Positions 17,592 through 26,283 of a stretch of 64,000 nucleotides of DNA are shown one piece after another. A program made the position numbers and the translations under genes. The first letter of the stretch is position 1. Each line of letters starts with the position of its first letter. Below the pieces are notes generated by a model. The model did no database searches. It was not told where the DNA came from and saw nothing but the letters and a program-made list of their open reading frames with translations. This DNA is from Phycisphaera sp. (lineage in GTDB: Bacteria; Planctomycetota; Phycisphaerae; Phycisphaerales; UBA1924), in the NCBI GenBank assembly GCA_020639255.1, contig JACKGZ010000007.1, forward strand, positions 62,001 through 126,000. The letters run 5' to 3'.

Positions 17592-18464
17592 GTGCTACGG
17601 ACTGTCTCGTTGTGTGTGCTGGCCGCCGCTGCCGGGTTTGCCGCTGCGCAGGACGGGTCGGCGACCCAGCCTGCGCAAGAAGACGCAGGCCGCAAGCTCG
17701 GCTTCTTCTCGGGCGACTACGACCGCGTCGCGTTCGACCAGCCCCGATTCCAGATCGAACCCTTCATCTGGTATGTCTCACCCGGCGGCAACGTCGGCTT
17801 CCCGGGCAACCCACTGCCCCACACCAAGGATCTCAACATCGACAGCCCGCGCCTCGGCGGGGGTCTCGAGGCCCATTACCGACAGGGACCGTGGCGATTC
17901 ACGGTCCTTGGCGCTCTGGCCGGGATCGAGGCCGAATCCGATGCGTCCTCGGCGATGACCCTCGGCTCGATCAATGTCGCGCCCGGTGATAGACTCCAGA
18001 CGGAATTTGATCTCAACACCTTCGGCCTCCGCGGCGGATACCAAATCTGGTCATTCGCCACCGACCCCGATGATCGCGGCGTGCACCTGCTTCGATCCAA
18101 TCTCGACGCCGTGGTTGGCCTGCGCGCGTACGATTACGATCTCACGGTGCGCCGCATCAGCGGAATGCCCGCCGTCAGCGAAGGCGAGATGTTCCACATC
18201 GAACCCATCGTCGGCATCAAGTGGGCGATCGAGTTCGACGGCCAATTCGGCATCGACCTCGCGACCAATATCGGGTATTTTCCAGAGATCGGCGACCAAT
18301 CATCGTCGTCGTTCGACATCACCGCCGGCTTCCGGTACACGCCCGTCCCGAACGTTGCGGCTCAGATCGGCTACAGACTGCTCGTGTTCAATCTCTCGTC
18401 GGACGATGTCGAAGCCGAGGGCGCGCTCGCCGGGCTCTACGGCGGGGTTTCGATCTCCTTCTGA
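17592..18464 (+). CDS. exported beta-barrel-like protein of unknown function
   Basis: About 290 residues with a signal peptide (LRTVSLCVLAAAAGFAAAQ). The mature part has alternating beta-strand character (FQIEPFIWYVSPGGNVGFPG, GGGLEAHYRQGPWRFTVLGALAGIEAES, LNTFGLRGGYQIWSF, FDITAGFRYTPVPNVAAQIGYRLLVF) and ends in GGVSISF, with a terminal Phe as in outer-membrane proteins. The start is set to the GTG at 17592, 10 bases after AAGGGAG; an in-frame GTG at 17583 is too close to that site. No specific family recognised. Confidence 0.75.
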   Translation: MLRTVSLCVLAAAAGFAAAQDGSATQPAQEDAGRKLGFFSGDYDRVAFDQPRFQIEPFIWYVSPGGNVGFPGNPLPHTKDLNIDSPRLGGGLEAHYRQGPWRFTVLGALAGIEAESDASSAMTLGSINVAPGDRLQTEFDLNTFGLRGGYQIWSFATDPDDRGVHLLRSNLDAVVGLRAYDYDLTVRRISGMPAVSEGEMFHIEPIVGIKWAIEFDGQFGIDLATNIGYFPEIGDQSSSSFDITAGFRYTPVPNVAAQIGYRLLVFNLSSDDVEAEGALAGLYGGVSISF

Positions 18465-18677
18465 CGCGTTCTTCTCTCACCGCTCGGCTCGACATGTCCT
18501 CTCGTGCATGCCTACGGTCCACTTGCGCGTATCCATTGGGGCCGCGTTTCGCTAAACTGTCCAGAAGCCGGCGTTTATGTCGGCCGTGGACGTGGCGGGA
18601 CACGCGCGAGCGGGCTACATTTGACCCCGCGCACGGAGCAGGCGGGCAGCGGACGACCGAGCGAGATCGGGGGAACG

Positions 18678-19106
18678 ATGGCCAGAGTGACCGAGACCAA
18701 ACCCGCGCCCTTCACGATCACCAAGAAGGAGCTGATCGATCGCATTGCCGAGAAGACGGGCGAGAAGCGCGTCGTCGTCAAGAAGATCGTTCAGTCCGTT
18801 CTTGATGAGGTCGTGAATGATCTCGGCGAGGGCAAACGTCTCGAGTTCCGCGACTTCGGCGTCTTCGAAGTCCGCGAGCGCAAGGCCCGCACCGCGCAGA
18901 ACCCCAAGACGCTCGAGCGCGTCGAGGTGCCGAGCAAGTGGTCCGTGCGATTCAAGGCCGGCCGGCTCATGCGCCTGGCGACCGAGCAGCTCGGCGAGAA
19001 ACTCAGCACCGGCAAGCCCGCGCCCGCCAAGGCCGACGCGCAGGTCGCCGCCTTCACCGAGGCCAAGCCCGCCAGCAAGCGCGCCGCCGGCGCGACCCGC
19101 GGCTGA
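18678..19106 (+). CDS. HU/IHF-family DNA-binding protein
   Basis: 142 residues from ATG 18678. A short N-terminal extension precedes the HU core (FTITKKELIDRIAEKTG to SVRFKAGRLMRL), including the DNA-inserting arm region RKARTAQNPKT, where GRNPxT is normal, so the arm is slightly diverged (AQNPKT). The C-terminal ~30 residues are Ala/Lys/Pro-rich (GKPAPAKADAQ..KPASKRAAG), a modest nucleic-acid-binding tail. A nucleoid protein that bends DNA. Single gene with ~210 bp upstream that carries no other feature I can identify. Confidence 0.93.
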   Translation: MARVTETKPAPFTITKKELIDRIAEKTGEKRVVVKKIVQSVLDEVVNDLGEGKRLEFRDFGVFEVRERKARTAQNPKTLERVEVPSKWSVRFKAGRLMRLATEQLGEKLSTGKPAPAKADAQVAAFTEAKPASKRAAGATRG

Positions 19107-19130
19107 TTTCCTTTCGTCTAATTTCTGGTC

Positions 19131-20354
19131 TTAATCCTGGCTCATCGCCGGTGCGCTGAGCGTCATCATCCGATCGAGCGCTAAGAGTGCATCGCGCCGG
19201 ATCTCCGCGGGCACGCGGATCTGGTTGGGCACCACCGGCTCGCGCTCCTTGCCGCTGGGTGAGAGGCCGCAGAGCTGGTCGAGCGCCCAGAGCAAATGCG
19301 GCTCGTCGATCCGGTACATCGTCGTGCACAGGCACTGGCAGTCCGACAGGATCCGCACCGTCACGTCGCGCTGAGCCGCCTCTTGGCGCAGGCGGTTGAC
19401 CATGTTGTGCTCGGTGCCCACCGCCCAGCGCGAGCCCGGCTCGGCCTTGCCCACCGTGTTCAGGATGAACTCCGTCGACCCCGACAGATCCGCCTTGTCG
19501 ACGACCTCCTTGGCGCACTCGGGGTGCACGATGACCTTCCAGGGCTCCTGGTCGCTTTCCTTGGCGGACAGCGCCCGGATCTCGTCGACGTGTTCAGGGC
19601 GAAAGAGCTTGTGCACCGAGCAGTGCCCGGCCCACAGGATCACCTTGGCATCGCCGAGCGACTCGCTCGTCAGCCCGCCCATCGGTTCGCCCCGGTGGAC
19701 CAGGCGCGGGTCGTAGAGGGCCGCGTGCCTCGTGACATCGATCCCGAACTTGTGAGCCGTGTTCCGCCCGAGGTGCTGGTCGGGCAGGAACAGGATCTTG
19801 ACGTCGTCGTCCGGGCTCCCGTCGCCGCCGTTTGCGGCCCACTCGAACACACGGTCGGCGTTGGAGCTGGTGCAGCACGCCCCGCCGTGCGCGCCAACGA
19901 ACGCCTTGATCGCCGCCGACGAGTTCACGTACGTGATCGGGATGACGCGGCCCGCAAAGCCCTGCCTGTCGAGTTCCTTGTGGATCGCGTCCCACGCGTA
20001 GAGGCAGTCGTCGTATTGGGCCATGTCCGCCATCGAGCAGCCCGCCGACAGATCGGGCAGGATCACCGCGACCTCCTCGGGGCTGAGCATGTCGGCGGTC
20101 TCGGCCATGAAGTGAACGCCGCAGAAAATCAGGTATTCGACCGGCTTATCCCGGCAGACCTTCGCGGCCAGCTGGCTGAGCTTCAGGCTGTCGCCCGTGA
20201 GGTCGGCGTGCTTGATCACCGCGTCGGTCTGGTAGTGGTGCCCGAGGATGACGAGGCGATCGCCCAGACGCTGGCGTCGGTCGGCGATGTCACGCGCAAG
20301 CGACGCCGGGTCGGCCTTGGTATAGCGTTCGGGCAGTGAGGGCTGCCAGAGCAT
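19131..20354 (-). CDS. nadA: quinolinate synthase A
   Basis: 407 residues. Condenses iminoaspartate with dihydroxyacetone phosphate to give quinolinate for NAD synthesis; needs a [4Fe-4S] cluster. Seen: LVILGHHYQTDAVIKHADLTGDSLKLSQLAA near the N-terminus, ICGVHFMAETADMLSPE (FCGV..MAETA, first cluster Cys), VITYVNSS-type strand, DQHLGRNTA, HPEC (second Cys) and the C-terminal region LSDCQCLCTTMYRI (third cluster Cys among CQCLC). No nadB or nadC in the window. Confidence 0.95.
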   Translation of the reverse strand: MLWQPSLPERYTKADPASLARDIADRRQRLGDRLVILGHHYQTDAVIKHADLTGDSLKLSQLAAKVCRDKPVEYLIFCGVHFMAETADMLSPEEVAVILPDLSAGCSMADMAQYDDCLYAWDAIHKELDRQGFAGRVIPITYVNSSAAIKAFVGAHGGACCTSSNADRVFEWAANGGDGSPDDDVKILFLPDQHLGRNTAHKFGIDVTRHAALYDPRLVHRGEPMGGLTSESLGDAKVILWAGHCSVHKLFRPEHVDEIRALSAKESDQEPWKVIVHPECAKEVVDKADLSGSTEFILNTVGKAEPGSRWAVGTEHNMVNRLRQEAAQRDVTVRILSDCQCLCTTMYRIDEPHLLWALDQLCGLSPSGKEREPVVPNQIRVPAEIRRDALLALDRMMTLSAPAMSQD

Positions 20355-20444
20355 GGGCGCTCCCTTCGCAGCCTGAGCTCATTCCGGGCTGCGCCTGCAT
20401 TCTAGCGCAGCGCAACAGCGCGAAACTCTGGATATCCCGGCCGT

Positions 20445-20819
20445 TTACGCCGCGGGATCGAGCACCGAGGCGTCGAGGCTCATCGGCTGCTCGAACTGGA
20501 TCGCCAGCGACTGACCCACCTCGCCCCGCGTGATGCGGACGACGCGCCCGATGATGAGCGCGTCCCGACCGACCACCGGCTCGCTGTCCCAGGCGATCGC
20601 GATCTCGACCCGGTCACCCACGGCGTACCGCTTCTCACCCAGCGCATTGATCCGAACACCACCCGGCGCGACATTCACTGTCCGGGCCGGCTCAAAGGTG
20701 ATGCTCGACGCCCGACGCATCTTGCACGGACGCTCGAGCGTCCAACGCGTGTGGCGACGACGCTCAACCTGCGGCGACTTGACGGGCAGCGGTTCGACGA
20801 TCCGGTTCTTATCGATCAT
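20445..20819 (-). CDS. PilZ-domain protein
   Basis: 124 residues from the ATG at 20819, chosen because AGGAGATG lies upstream. PilZ domains bind cyclic di-GMP. The first motif is present (ERRRHTRWTLERP, an RxxxR type), while the second is NVAPGGVRI, where D/NxSxxG is usual, so the Ser is replaced by Ala. Later strands include VGDRVEIAIAWDSE and IIGRVVRITRGEVGQSLAIQFEQP. Stand-alone PilZ; binding should be tested. It lies immediately before the glycan cluster, suggesting c-di-GMP control of surface polysaccharide (inference). Confidence 0.83.
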   Translation of the reverse strand: MIDKNRIVEPLPVKSPQVERRRHTRWTLERPCKMRRASSITFEPARTVNVAPGGVRINALGEKRYAVGDRVEIAIAWDSEPVVGRDALIIGRVVRITRGEVGQSLAIQFEQPMSLDASVLDPAA

Positions 20820-20941
20820 GTCTTCATCTCCTGGTGCGGAAGCTCCAGCCAACGTCCTATCGGACATGAACGCCCGCATCTTCGCGCCGCGTCGCACGAT
20901 CGCCGGCAAAGGTCGCGGCCCGCTCGGGCCGATAACGGGGC

Positions 20942-21901
20942 ATGGATCTGACCGTCGCCATCCCGAGCCGAGGCCGAAACGGGCTTCTCATGCGGCTCCT
21001 CGACGCGCTCACGAACCAGCCAATCAGCCATCACCGGTTCGAGGTGCTCGTCGGACTCGACGGCGAAAATTCCCCCGCTTCACACCCCCGCGCCCGCTTT
21101 CTCGAACTGCCCCAGCAAGGACCGGCTGCCACACGCAACGCATTGATCGAGCAGGCCCAAGGCGATGTCATCATCTTTCTCAATGACGATGTCATCCCAG
21201 AGCCCGATCTGCTCGAACACCACATCCGTGCGCACGAGGAACTGCAATCGAACGACCTCGTCCTCGGGAGCGCGCCGTGGGTAATACGCGAGGATGACTC
21301 GCTCTTCGACCGACTCATCCGAGAGACGTCCCTTGTCTTCTTCTACGACGCGATGAACGAGGATGAGCGCAGCCGCGACTGGGGCTTCCGCCACGCGTGG
21401 ACGCTGAATCTCTCGCTCCGCACCGAGTTCGCCAGGCAGGTCCGTTTCGAGGAGCGGCTGCCGCGCGCGATGTTCGAGGATCTGGAGTGGGGCTATCGCC
21501 TAGCCGAATCGTTCGGCTCACGAGTGCTCTACCGACCCGAGGCGGTTGTCACGCACGATCACCGCTACACACCCGGGGGGTATCTGGTGCGTGAGCGACA
21601 GCTCGGTGCGCAGGCACTCGCGCTCGCAGCGATCAATCCGCTGTGTGCGAACGAGGTGTTTCGGCGCGAAGTCCGCGATCCGGAATTCATCCGCGAATGC
21701 AAACGAATGAACGCCAAGGAAAGCGAGGTTGCGTTCGTGCTCGAGCGCGAGTTCGATGATCTTGCAAGGCGATCACCGGAATCCGAGTCGGACATCCGGG
21801 CGCTGTATCAGCGTTTCTTGCCGCTCAAGCGATTCTGGTGGCGTCAGGGGCTGGTGGAAGAAGCGATCCGCGTCGGCTTGATCTCGACGCTCGCCGCGTG
21901 A
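20942..21901 (+). CDS. family 2 glycosyltransferase
   Basis: 319 residues. GT-A fold: MDLTVAIPSRGRNGLLMRLLDAL at the N-terminus, GPAATRNALIEQAQGDVIIFLNDDVIPE with the DxD-type metal site (NDD), FRHAWTLNLSLRTE and the ED motif RAMFEDLEWGYRLAE. The C-terminal ~100 residues are helical. Its 3' end overlaps the convergent GT4 gene by 58 bp. First gene of the glycan cluster; sugar specificity cannot be read from sequence. Confidence 0.88.
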   Translation: MDLTVAIPSRGRNGLLMRLLDALTNQPISHHRFEVLVGLDGENSPASHPRARFLELPQQGPAATRNALIEQAQGDVIIFLNDDVIPEPDLLEHHIRAHEELQSNDLVLGSAPWVIREDDSLFDRLIRETSLVFFYDAMNEDERSRDWGFRHAWTLNLSLRTEFARQVRFEERLPRAMFEDLEWGYRLAESFGSRVLYRPEAVVTHDHRYTPGGYLVRERQLGAQALALAAINPLCANEVFRREVRDPEFIRECKRMNAKESEVAFVLEREFDDLARRSPESESDIRALYQRFLPLKRFWWRQGLVEEAIRVGLISTLAA

Positions 21902-23427
21902 GCAAGCCGATGCACGCGCAGACCCTGTTCCTCGTAGACCGCCCGGCGGTTCCAGATTGCCTCGGCGTGCATCGATGAGCTGATCACCACATCGGTGGCG
22001 CCGGTCATGCCTGCCTCGTAAGGGGAGATGATCCTCCAGCCGAAGAGTCGCTCGCCGTACCGCGCCGGGTCGTCGTCCGTGATCGCACGTACATCTGTGT
22101 GCACGAAGTGATGGATCAGATCGATTGTGTGTCGGCCTGCGCCGTGGATCACGATCGCCCGCCCTGCGAGCCGCGCGAGCAGCTGCTTCAGCGATTCGGT
22201 TGTGCCATCGTGTACGGACCCGGAGACTCCGCCTTCGTGCGCCGTGAACGCGCATGGCCTCGTCGCGGGCCAGGCTCTGGCTTCGTCAACTGTGGCGTGC
22301 GTGAGCAGCTCGCACCATCGGTCGGCGTGCCGATCGATCGTGTAGAGAGAACGCGCTCGCTCGGCAGCGCCACGTGACAGCGCACCGATATCGAGATCGA
22401 CGAACCGGCGCACGCACGTGTGCAATCCTTCGGCGGCTTCATCCTCGCTGGCGTCCGGTGAGACATCAGAAATCAGGCCCGAGATCCCGTCCTCGATCGC
22501 CTCGGCCGAGCCCGAGTCGCATCGCGTCACGATCGGCACGCAGCCGTGCGCCATGGCTTCGAGCATCGCTATCGACAGACCCTCGTACCTCGAGGGAAGT
22601 ACGAACGCGTCGTGCGCATCGAGCAGCGTCGCCAGGATTACCTGGTTCTGTGCGCCAAGGACATGTACCCGCGCGTTTCCGGCGCAGGCTTCGCGGAGTT
22701 CTGCCCCGGCCGGGCCTTCCCCTGCGATCGTGAGCTCGAAGTTGACGCCGCTTCGCTCGAGCAGCTGGGCCAGCTTGGGCAGCGCCATGATCCGTTTCTG
22801 ACGGTGCTCGAATCGCCCAGCGTACAGCAGCCGAATCGGGCGCGATCCCGGCTGAGCACGCTTGGGCTGCTGAGCCGGAACGGGAACGCCGTAGGGAATC
22901 CGCGTTGTGTCAGCCGTCCGGGTCGGGAGCGCCGAGCGCAGCTTGGTTTCGAGCGTCCGGCTGACCCCGACAAACCGCGCCAACATCGGGGCGTAGTGCG
23001 TGAGTAGCCGAAGGTCGTAAGCATTGTCCGAGTGTGCTGTGCCCACGACTCGGATGCGGTCGCCCATCGTCTGACTGAGCGCCGCCGCGATCCCGAAGCA
23101 GTCGCCGTGCTGGTTGGGCAGGACTGTCACTGTCCCAAACTCGGCCAGCCGGAGCGTCTCTCGCGTGATCGCAACCAGATAGGGAGACAGGTCGCCCCTG
23201 CATGCCTCGATCGGAGGCAGGTGTCCGAGGTTGAGGATCTTCACTCTCGGATCGATCGGGATGTCGAGCCGGGCTGTGTTCCTTTCTGGGGCGAATAGAA
23301 CCAGCGTGATCCGTCCTCCGCGGGCTGCGATGGCCGAGGTGAGCCTCGCCGCCCAGAGGGCGACACCCGAGACGCAGAGCCCGCCCGGGAGCATGACGAG
23401 CGTGGGTGGAGGAGGAGTCGGCGTCAT
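21844..23427 (-). CDS. family 4 glycosyltransferase with C-terminal Rossmann-like domain
   Basis: 527 residues from the ATG at 23427. GT-B glycosyltransferase: N-terminal LVMLPGGLCVSGVALWAARLTSAIAARG, then IRLLYAGRFEHRQKRIMALPKLAQLL and the GT4 donor site PSRYEGLSIAMLEAMAHGCVPIVTRCDSGSAE. Residues ~420-515 add a separate nucleotide-fold module: AIVIHGAGRHT ... AITDDDP..YGERLFGW ... DVVISSSMHAEAIWNRR. The same module ends the divergent neighbour at 23488-26283. The open frame continues far upstream but only as antisense of that neighbour. Overlaps the convergent GT2 gene by 58 bp. Confidence 0.86.
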   Translation of the reverse strand: MTPTPPPPTLVMLPGGLCVSGVALWAARLTSAIAARGGRITLVLFAPERNTARLDIPIDPRVKILNLGHLPPIEACRGDLSPYLVAITRETLRLAEFGTVTVLPNQHGDCFGIAAALSQTMGDRIRVVGTAHSDNAYDLRLLTHYAPMLARFVGVSRTLETKLRSALPTRTADTTRIPYGVPVPAQQPKRAQPGSRPIRLLYAGRFEHRQKRIMALPKLAQLLERSGVNFELTIAGEGPAGAELREACAGNARVHVLGAQNQVILATLLDAHDAFVLPSRYEGLSIAMLEAMAHGCVPIVTRCDSGSAEAIEDGISGLISDVSPDASEDEAAEGLHTCVRRFVDLDIGALSRGAAERARSLYTIDRHADRWCELLTHATVDEARAWPATRPCAFTAHEGGVSGSVHDGTTESLKQLLARLAGRAIVIHGAGRHTIDLIHHFVHTDVRAITDDDPARYGERLFGWRIISPYEAGMTGATDVVISSSMHAEAIWNRRAVYEEQGLRVHRLAHAASVEIKPTRIASSTSP

Positions 23428-23487
23428 ACCGCTGTGATCGGCTGGTTCTGGCCTCCAAAGCCGAAAATAGCCGATGGTGGGGGCCGG

Positions 23488-26283
23488 ATGACGACCCGCC
23501 GAGACACCTCGCCGCCGGATGTGCTGTTCGTGCAGCCGCACGGCGTGGTGGACCATCTCCCCGGAGTCGCGGCCGAACTGGCAGCCCGGGGTCTCACGGC
23601 CGAGCGTCAGGACGAGCAGCACCGACCACCCCGCGTCCGCATGGGCACGCGCGTCGTCGTCGTGACGGATGTCCTCGACCCGCGGTGCGTCCGCGCTCTG
23701 CGCATGGCGCGCAAGGTCGACGCGAGGACCGTCCTGCTCATGGACGGCCTCGTCGAATGGCGCAACACCTACGCCAACCCTCGCGTGGGCGATGGCTTTC
23801 TCCGCCCCGCCCCGGTCGACGTCGTCTGCTGCTCGGGTCTTGTTGACGCCCGCACGCTGACCACATTCGGCAACACCTGCCGCCCGACGGGCCTTCCCCG
23901 CATCGACGACAGGTTCGGCGAATCCATGCCACGCGACGAGCGAGCGCCGATTCTCGTCGCGACAGCCAACACACCCGCGTTCAATGACGACGAGCGCGAA
24001 CGGCTGCTCTCGGCGCTCGCGGAATTGAAACAAGCCGCCCACTGGGCGCGCACGCGGCTCATCTGGCGTCTGACCGATGGCCTCGCCGACGAGCTCGGTG
24101 TCGAGAACCATGCTGGATTGCTCGGAGACGCCCTGGAAAGTGCGTCGGCGGTGATCACGACGCCTTCGACACTCATGGTCGAGGCGATGCGTGCCGGCAG
24201 GCCGTGCGCCCTGCTCCACGCGTACGCAACACCGCTCTGGGCACCGGCCGCCTGGATCTGGCAGCCAGTGGACCGCAACGTGCCGTGCAATCAGGATGAC
24301 GTCACTCCACTGGCCGATGGGCTGTCGCGTTGGGTGGATTCGCCGGAAAGACTGCTGCGCCAGATCGTCCGCCCGACACGCGAGCAACTCGGTCGACAGG
24401 ACGAGTGTCTGAGACTGCTGGATGCGTCTTCGGAAGGCGTGCGCTCCGCAGAGCTCGTCGCCGAGGCGATCGTTGAACAAGCCAGGCACGCACCCACCGG
24501 AAGCAAGCGTGTGCCGCTGCGACCGATTGCGCGAATTCCCTCGGCTAAACCAAAGCGTGATGGCCGCAAGCGTGTCGTGAGCATCGTGCCTTTCGATCAC
24601 TCGCCCATCGGCGGCGTCACGACATGGTCGATCCGGCTCTCGGACACACTTGAGCGTCGGCCGGACCTCGGCTACGACCTGCACACGCTGCTCGTGGCGC
24701 AGAACCCGCCCATGGCGCTGGGCGCCAAGCCGCTGCTCGGCGAGCGTGTCTCGCTCTGCGTGCTCGACCCGACCGACGATCACTTCGTCACACTTGCCAA
24801 CCTGCGCCGATCGGTAGAAGTGCTTGAGCCCGATCTGGTGCTCCCGAACTACGGCGACGTGTCGTACGCCGTGGCGACCCAGCTCCGTCACACGGGTGTC
24901 CCGAGTGTGGCGATCGGACACACCGACTGCGCGTACTACCGCGAGCTGATGACCAGCTACCCGGACTGGGACGGCGCGGTCTCGGTGAGCGGCCAGGTGC
25001 GATCGTGGCTCGAGCCGATGGCGGGCAACCGGCCGACCGACACGATCGTGTACGGCGTACCCGCACTCGAATCGCCAAGACGCGTGAACGCGACAGCGCC
25101 TCTGCGCCTCGCGTACGTCGGTCGCCTGGCACAGGTGCAAAAGCGTGTATCCGACCTTGTTCCGCTCGTGCACACACTGGCGGCCAAGGGGGTCGAATGC
25201 GAGCTGCACATCGTGGGCGACGGCCCTGATCGAGAAGCACTGAAACGCGAACTCGTCAGCACCGGGTGCGTGCGCGTGATCTACCACGGCCCGCGCACGC
25301 CGGGCTACCTCCGCGCGTTCTGGCCCGAGATGGACATCTCCGTCCTCGTGAGCGAGTACGAGGGCACGAGCATCACGATGCTCGAGGCGATGGCCTGCGG
25401 CGTGGTGCCCGCGGTGACGCGCGTCGACAGCGGCGTGGGTGAATGGATCGAGGAGAATGTCACGGGCGTCACCGCGCCGGTTGGGCAGCCCGAGGTGCTC
25501 GCGCGCCGGATCGCGGCGCTCGACGCCGACCGTGAGCTGCTCGCCAGGATCGGAGCCGAGGCGCACCGCCGTGTAAGCACAGCACTCGGTCTCGACCAGA
25601 TGGCCGAGCGCTACGCGGCTCTGTTCGATCGCATCTTCGTCGATCGCCGAGCGTCAATAAAGAGCATCGCGGGCGTCACAATGGCCGACCGCTACCGCTG
25701 GCGCAAGCAGCGCACGGAGGACGGCTCGGGCGAGATCGCATGGCTCCGCGCCAGGCTGACGGCGGCCGGGTACGGCTCCATCGCCCTGCGTACGCCGAAC
25801 GCGCGCAGCGACGCGGTGATCATCCCCGCGGGCGACAACGGCCCGGACCGCGAAACTGCGAAGGTGTGGAAAGCGCGGGGCGTCGACATCGTCTGGAGTT
25901 CGCTCCTGCCGGGCGGCGTCGAGTGGGCGCTGCTCGCTCGTCATCTTCGGGCCATGGCCGAGCGAGGGTGCCAGCGCATCGCGATCTACGGCCTCGGGCA
26001 GCACACGCAAACTCGGGCGGATGCGCTCGAGAATATCGATATCCCTGTCGTCGGCTTCATCGACGACCAGCCTCCCGCCTCCGGGCAGGCATTCGGGTTG
26101 CCCGCGGTGACTCCCGCTCGTGCGATGATCGCGCTCAAGCCCGACGGCGTGCTGCTGTCGAGTGATGCGTGGGAAGCGAGGCTCTGGGAGAACACGGCAG
26201 CTCTGCGCGAGGCGGGTGTCTATGTGCGGCCGATCTACGGCTCGTACGACACCGAGCCCGCCGCTACGACAGCCGTTGTTTGA
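23488..26283 (+). CDS. large three-part glycosyltransferase (GT-B-like, GT4, Rossmann-like tail)
   Basis: 931 residues from the ATG at 23488. Residues ~1-350: a GT-B-like half enzyme (DVLFVQPHGVVDHLPG, later SAVITTPSTLMVEAMRAGRP, the STxxxEAM-type donor motif). Residues ~365-735: a GT4 enzyme (SPIGGVTTWSIRLSDTLE, LRLAYVGRLAQVQKRVSDL, VSEYEGTSITMLEAMACGVVPAVTRVDSG). Residues ~745-931: a Rossmann-like domain (IAIYGLGQHTQTRADAL ... VVGFIDDQPPASGQAFGLP ... DGVLLSSDAWEARLWEN) matching the tail of the divergent GT4 gene. A fusion of two transferases suggests successive additions to one glycan. 3' end overlaps the next gene by 20 bp. Confidence 0.83.
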   Translation: MTTRRDTSPPDVLFVQPHGVVDHLPGVAAELAARGLTAERQDEQHRPPRVRMGTRVVVVTDVLDPRCVRALRMARKVDARTVLLMDGLVEWRNTYANPRVGDGFLRPAPVDVVCCSGLVDARTLTTFGNTCRPTGLPRIDDRFGESMPRDERAPILVATANTPAFNDDERERLLSALAELKQAAHWARTRLIWRLTDGLADELGVENHAGLLGDALESASAVITTPSTLMVEAMRAGRPCALLHAYATPLWAPAAWIWQPVDRNVPCNQDDVTPLADGLSRWVDSPERLLRQIVRPTREQLGRQDECLRLLDASSEGVRSAELVAEAIVEQARHAPTGSKRVPLRPIARIPSAKPKRDGRKRVVSIVPFDHSPIGGVTTWSIRLSDTLERRPDLGYDLHTLLVAQNPPMALGAKPLLGERVSLCVLDPTDDHFVTLANLRRSVEVLEPDLVLPNYGDVSYAVATQLRHTGVPSVAIGHTDCAYYRELMTSYPDWDGAVSVSGQVRSWLEPMAGNRPTDTIVYGVPALESPRRVNATAPLRLAYVGRLAQVQKRVSDLVPLVHTLAAKGVECELHIVGDGPDREALKRELVSTGCVRVIYHGPRTPGYLRAFWPEMDISVLVSEYEGTSITMLEAMACGVVPAVTRVDSGVGEWIEENVTGVTAPVGQPEVLARRIAALDADRELLARIGAEAHRRVSTALGLDQMAERYAALFDRIFVDRRASIKSIAGVTMADRYRWRKQRTEDGSGEIAWLRARLTAAGYGSIALRTPNARSDAVIIPAGDNGPDRETAKVWKARGVDIVWSSLLPGGVEWALLARHLRAMAERGCQRIAIYGLGQHTQTRADALENIDIPVVGFIDDQPPASGQAFGLPAVTPARAMIALKPDGVLLSSDAWEARLWENTAALREAGVYVRPIYGSYDTEPAATTAVV

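Noticed and set aside
18465..18677. Searched upstream of the HU gene for a riboswitch or small RNA.
   Set aside because: No stable conserved structure or motif visible; only a plain leader.
23428..25566. Upstream continuation of the minus-strand frame of the 21844 GT4 gene (about 700 more residues).
   Set aside because: It is antisense to the well-supported 23488-26283 gene, is rich in Arg/His/Asp without domains, and the GT4 fold begins exactly at the ATG at 23427.
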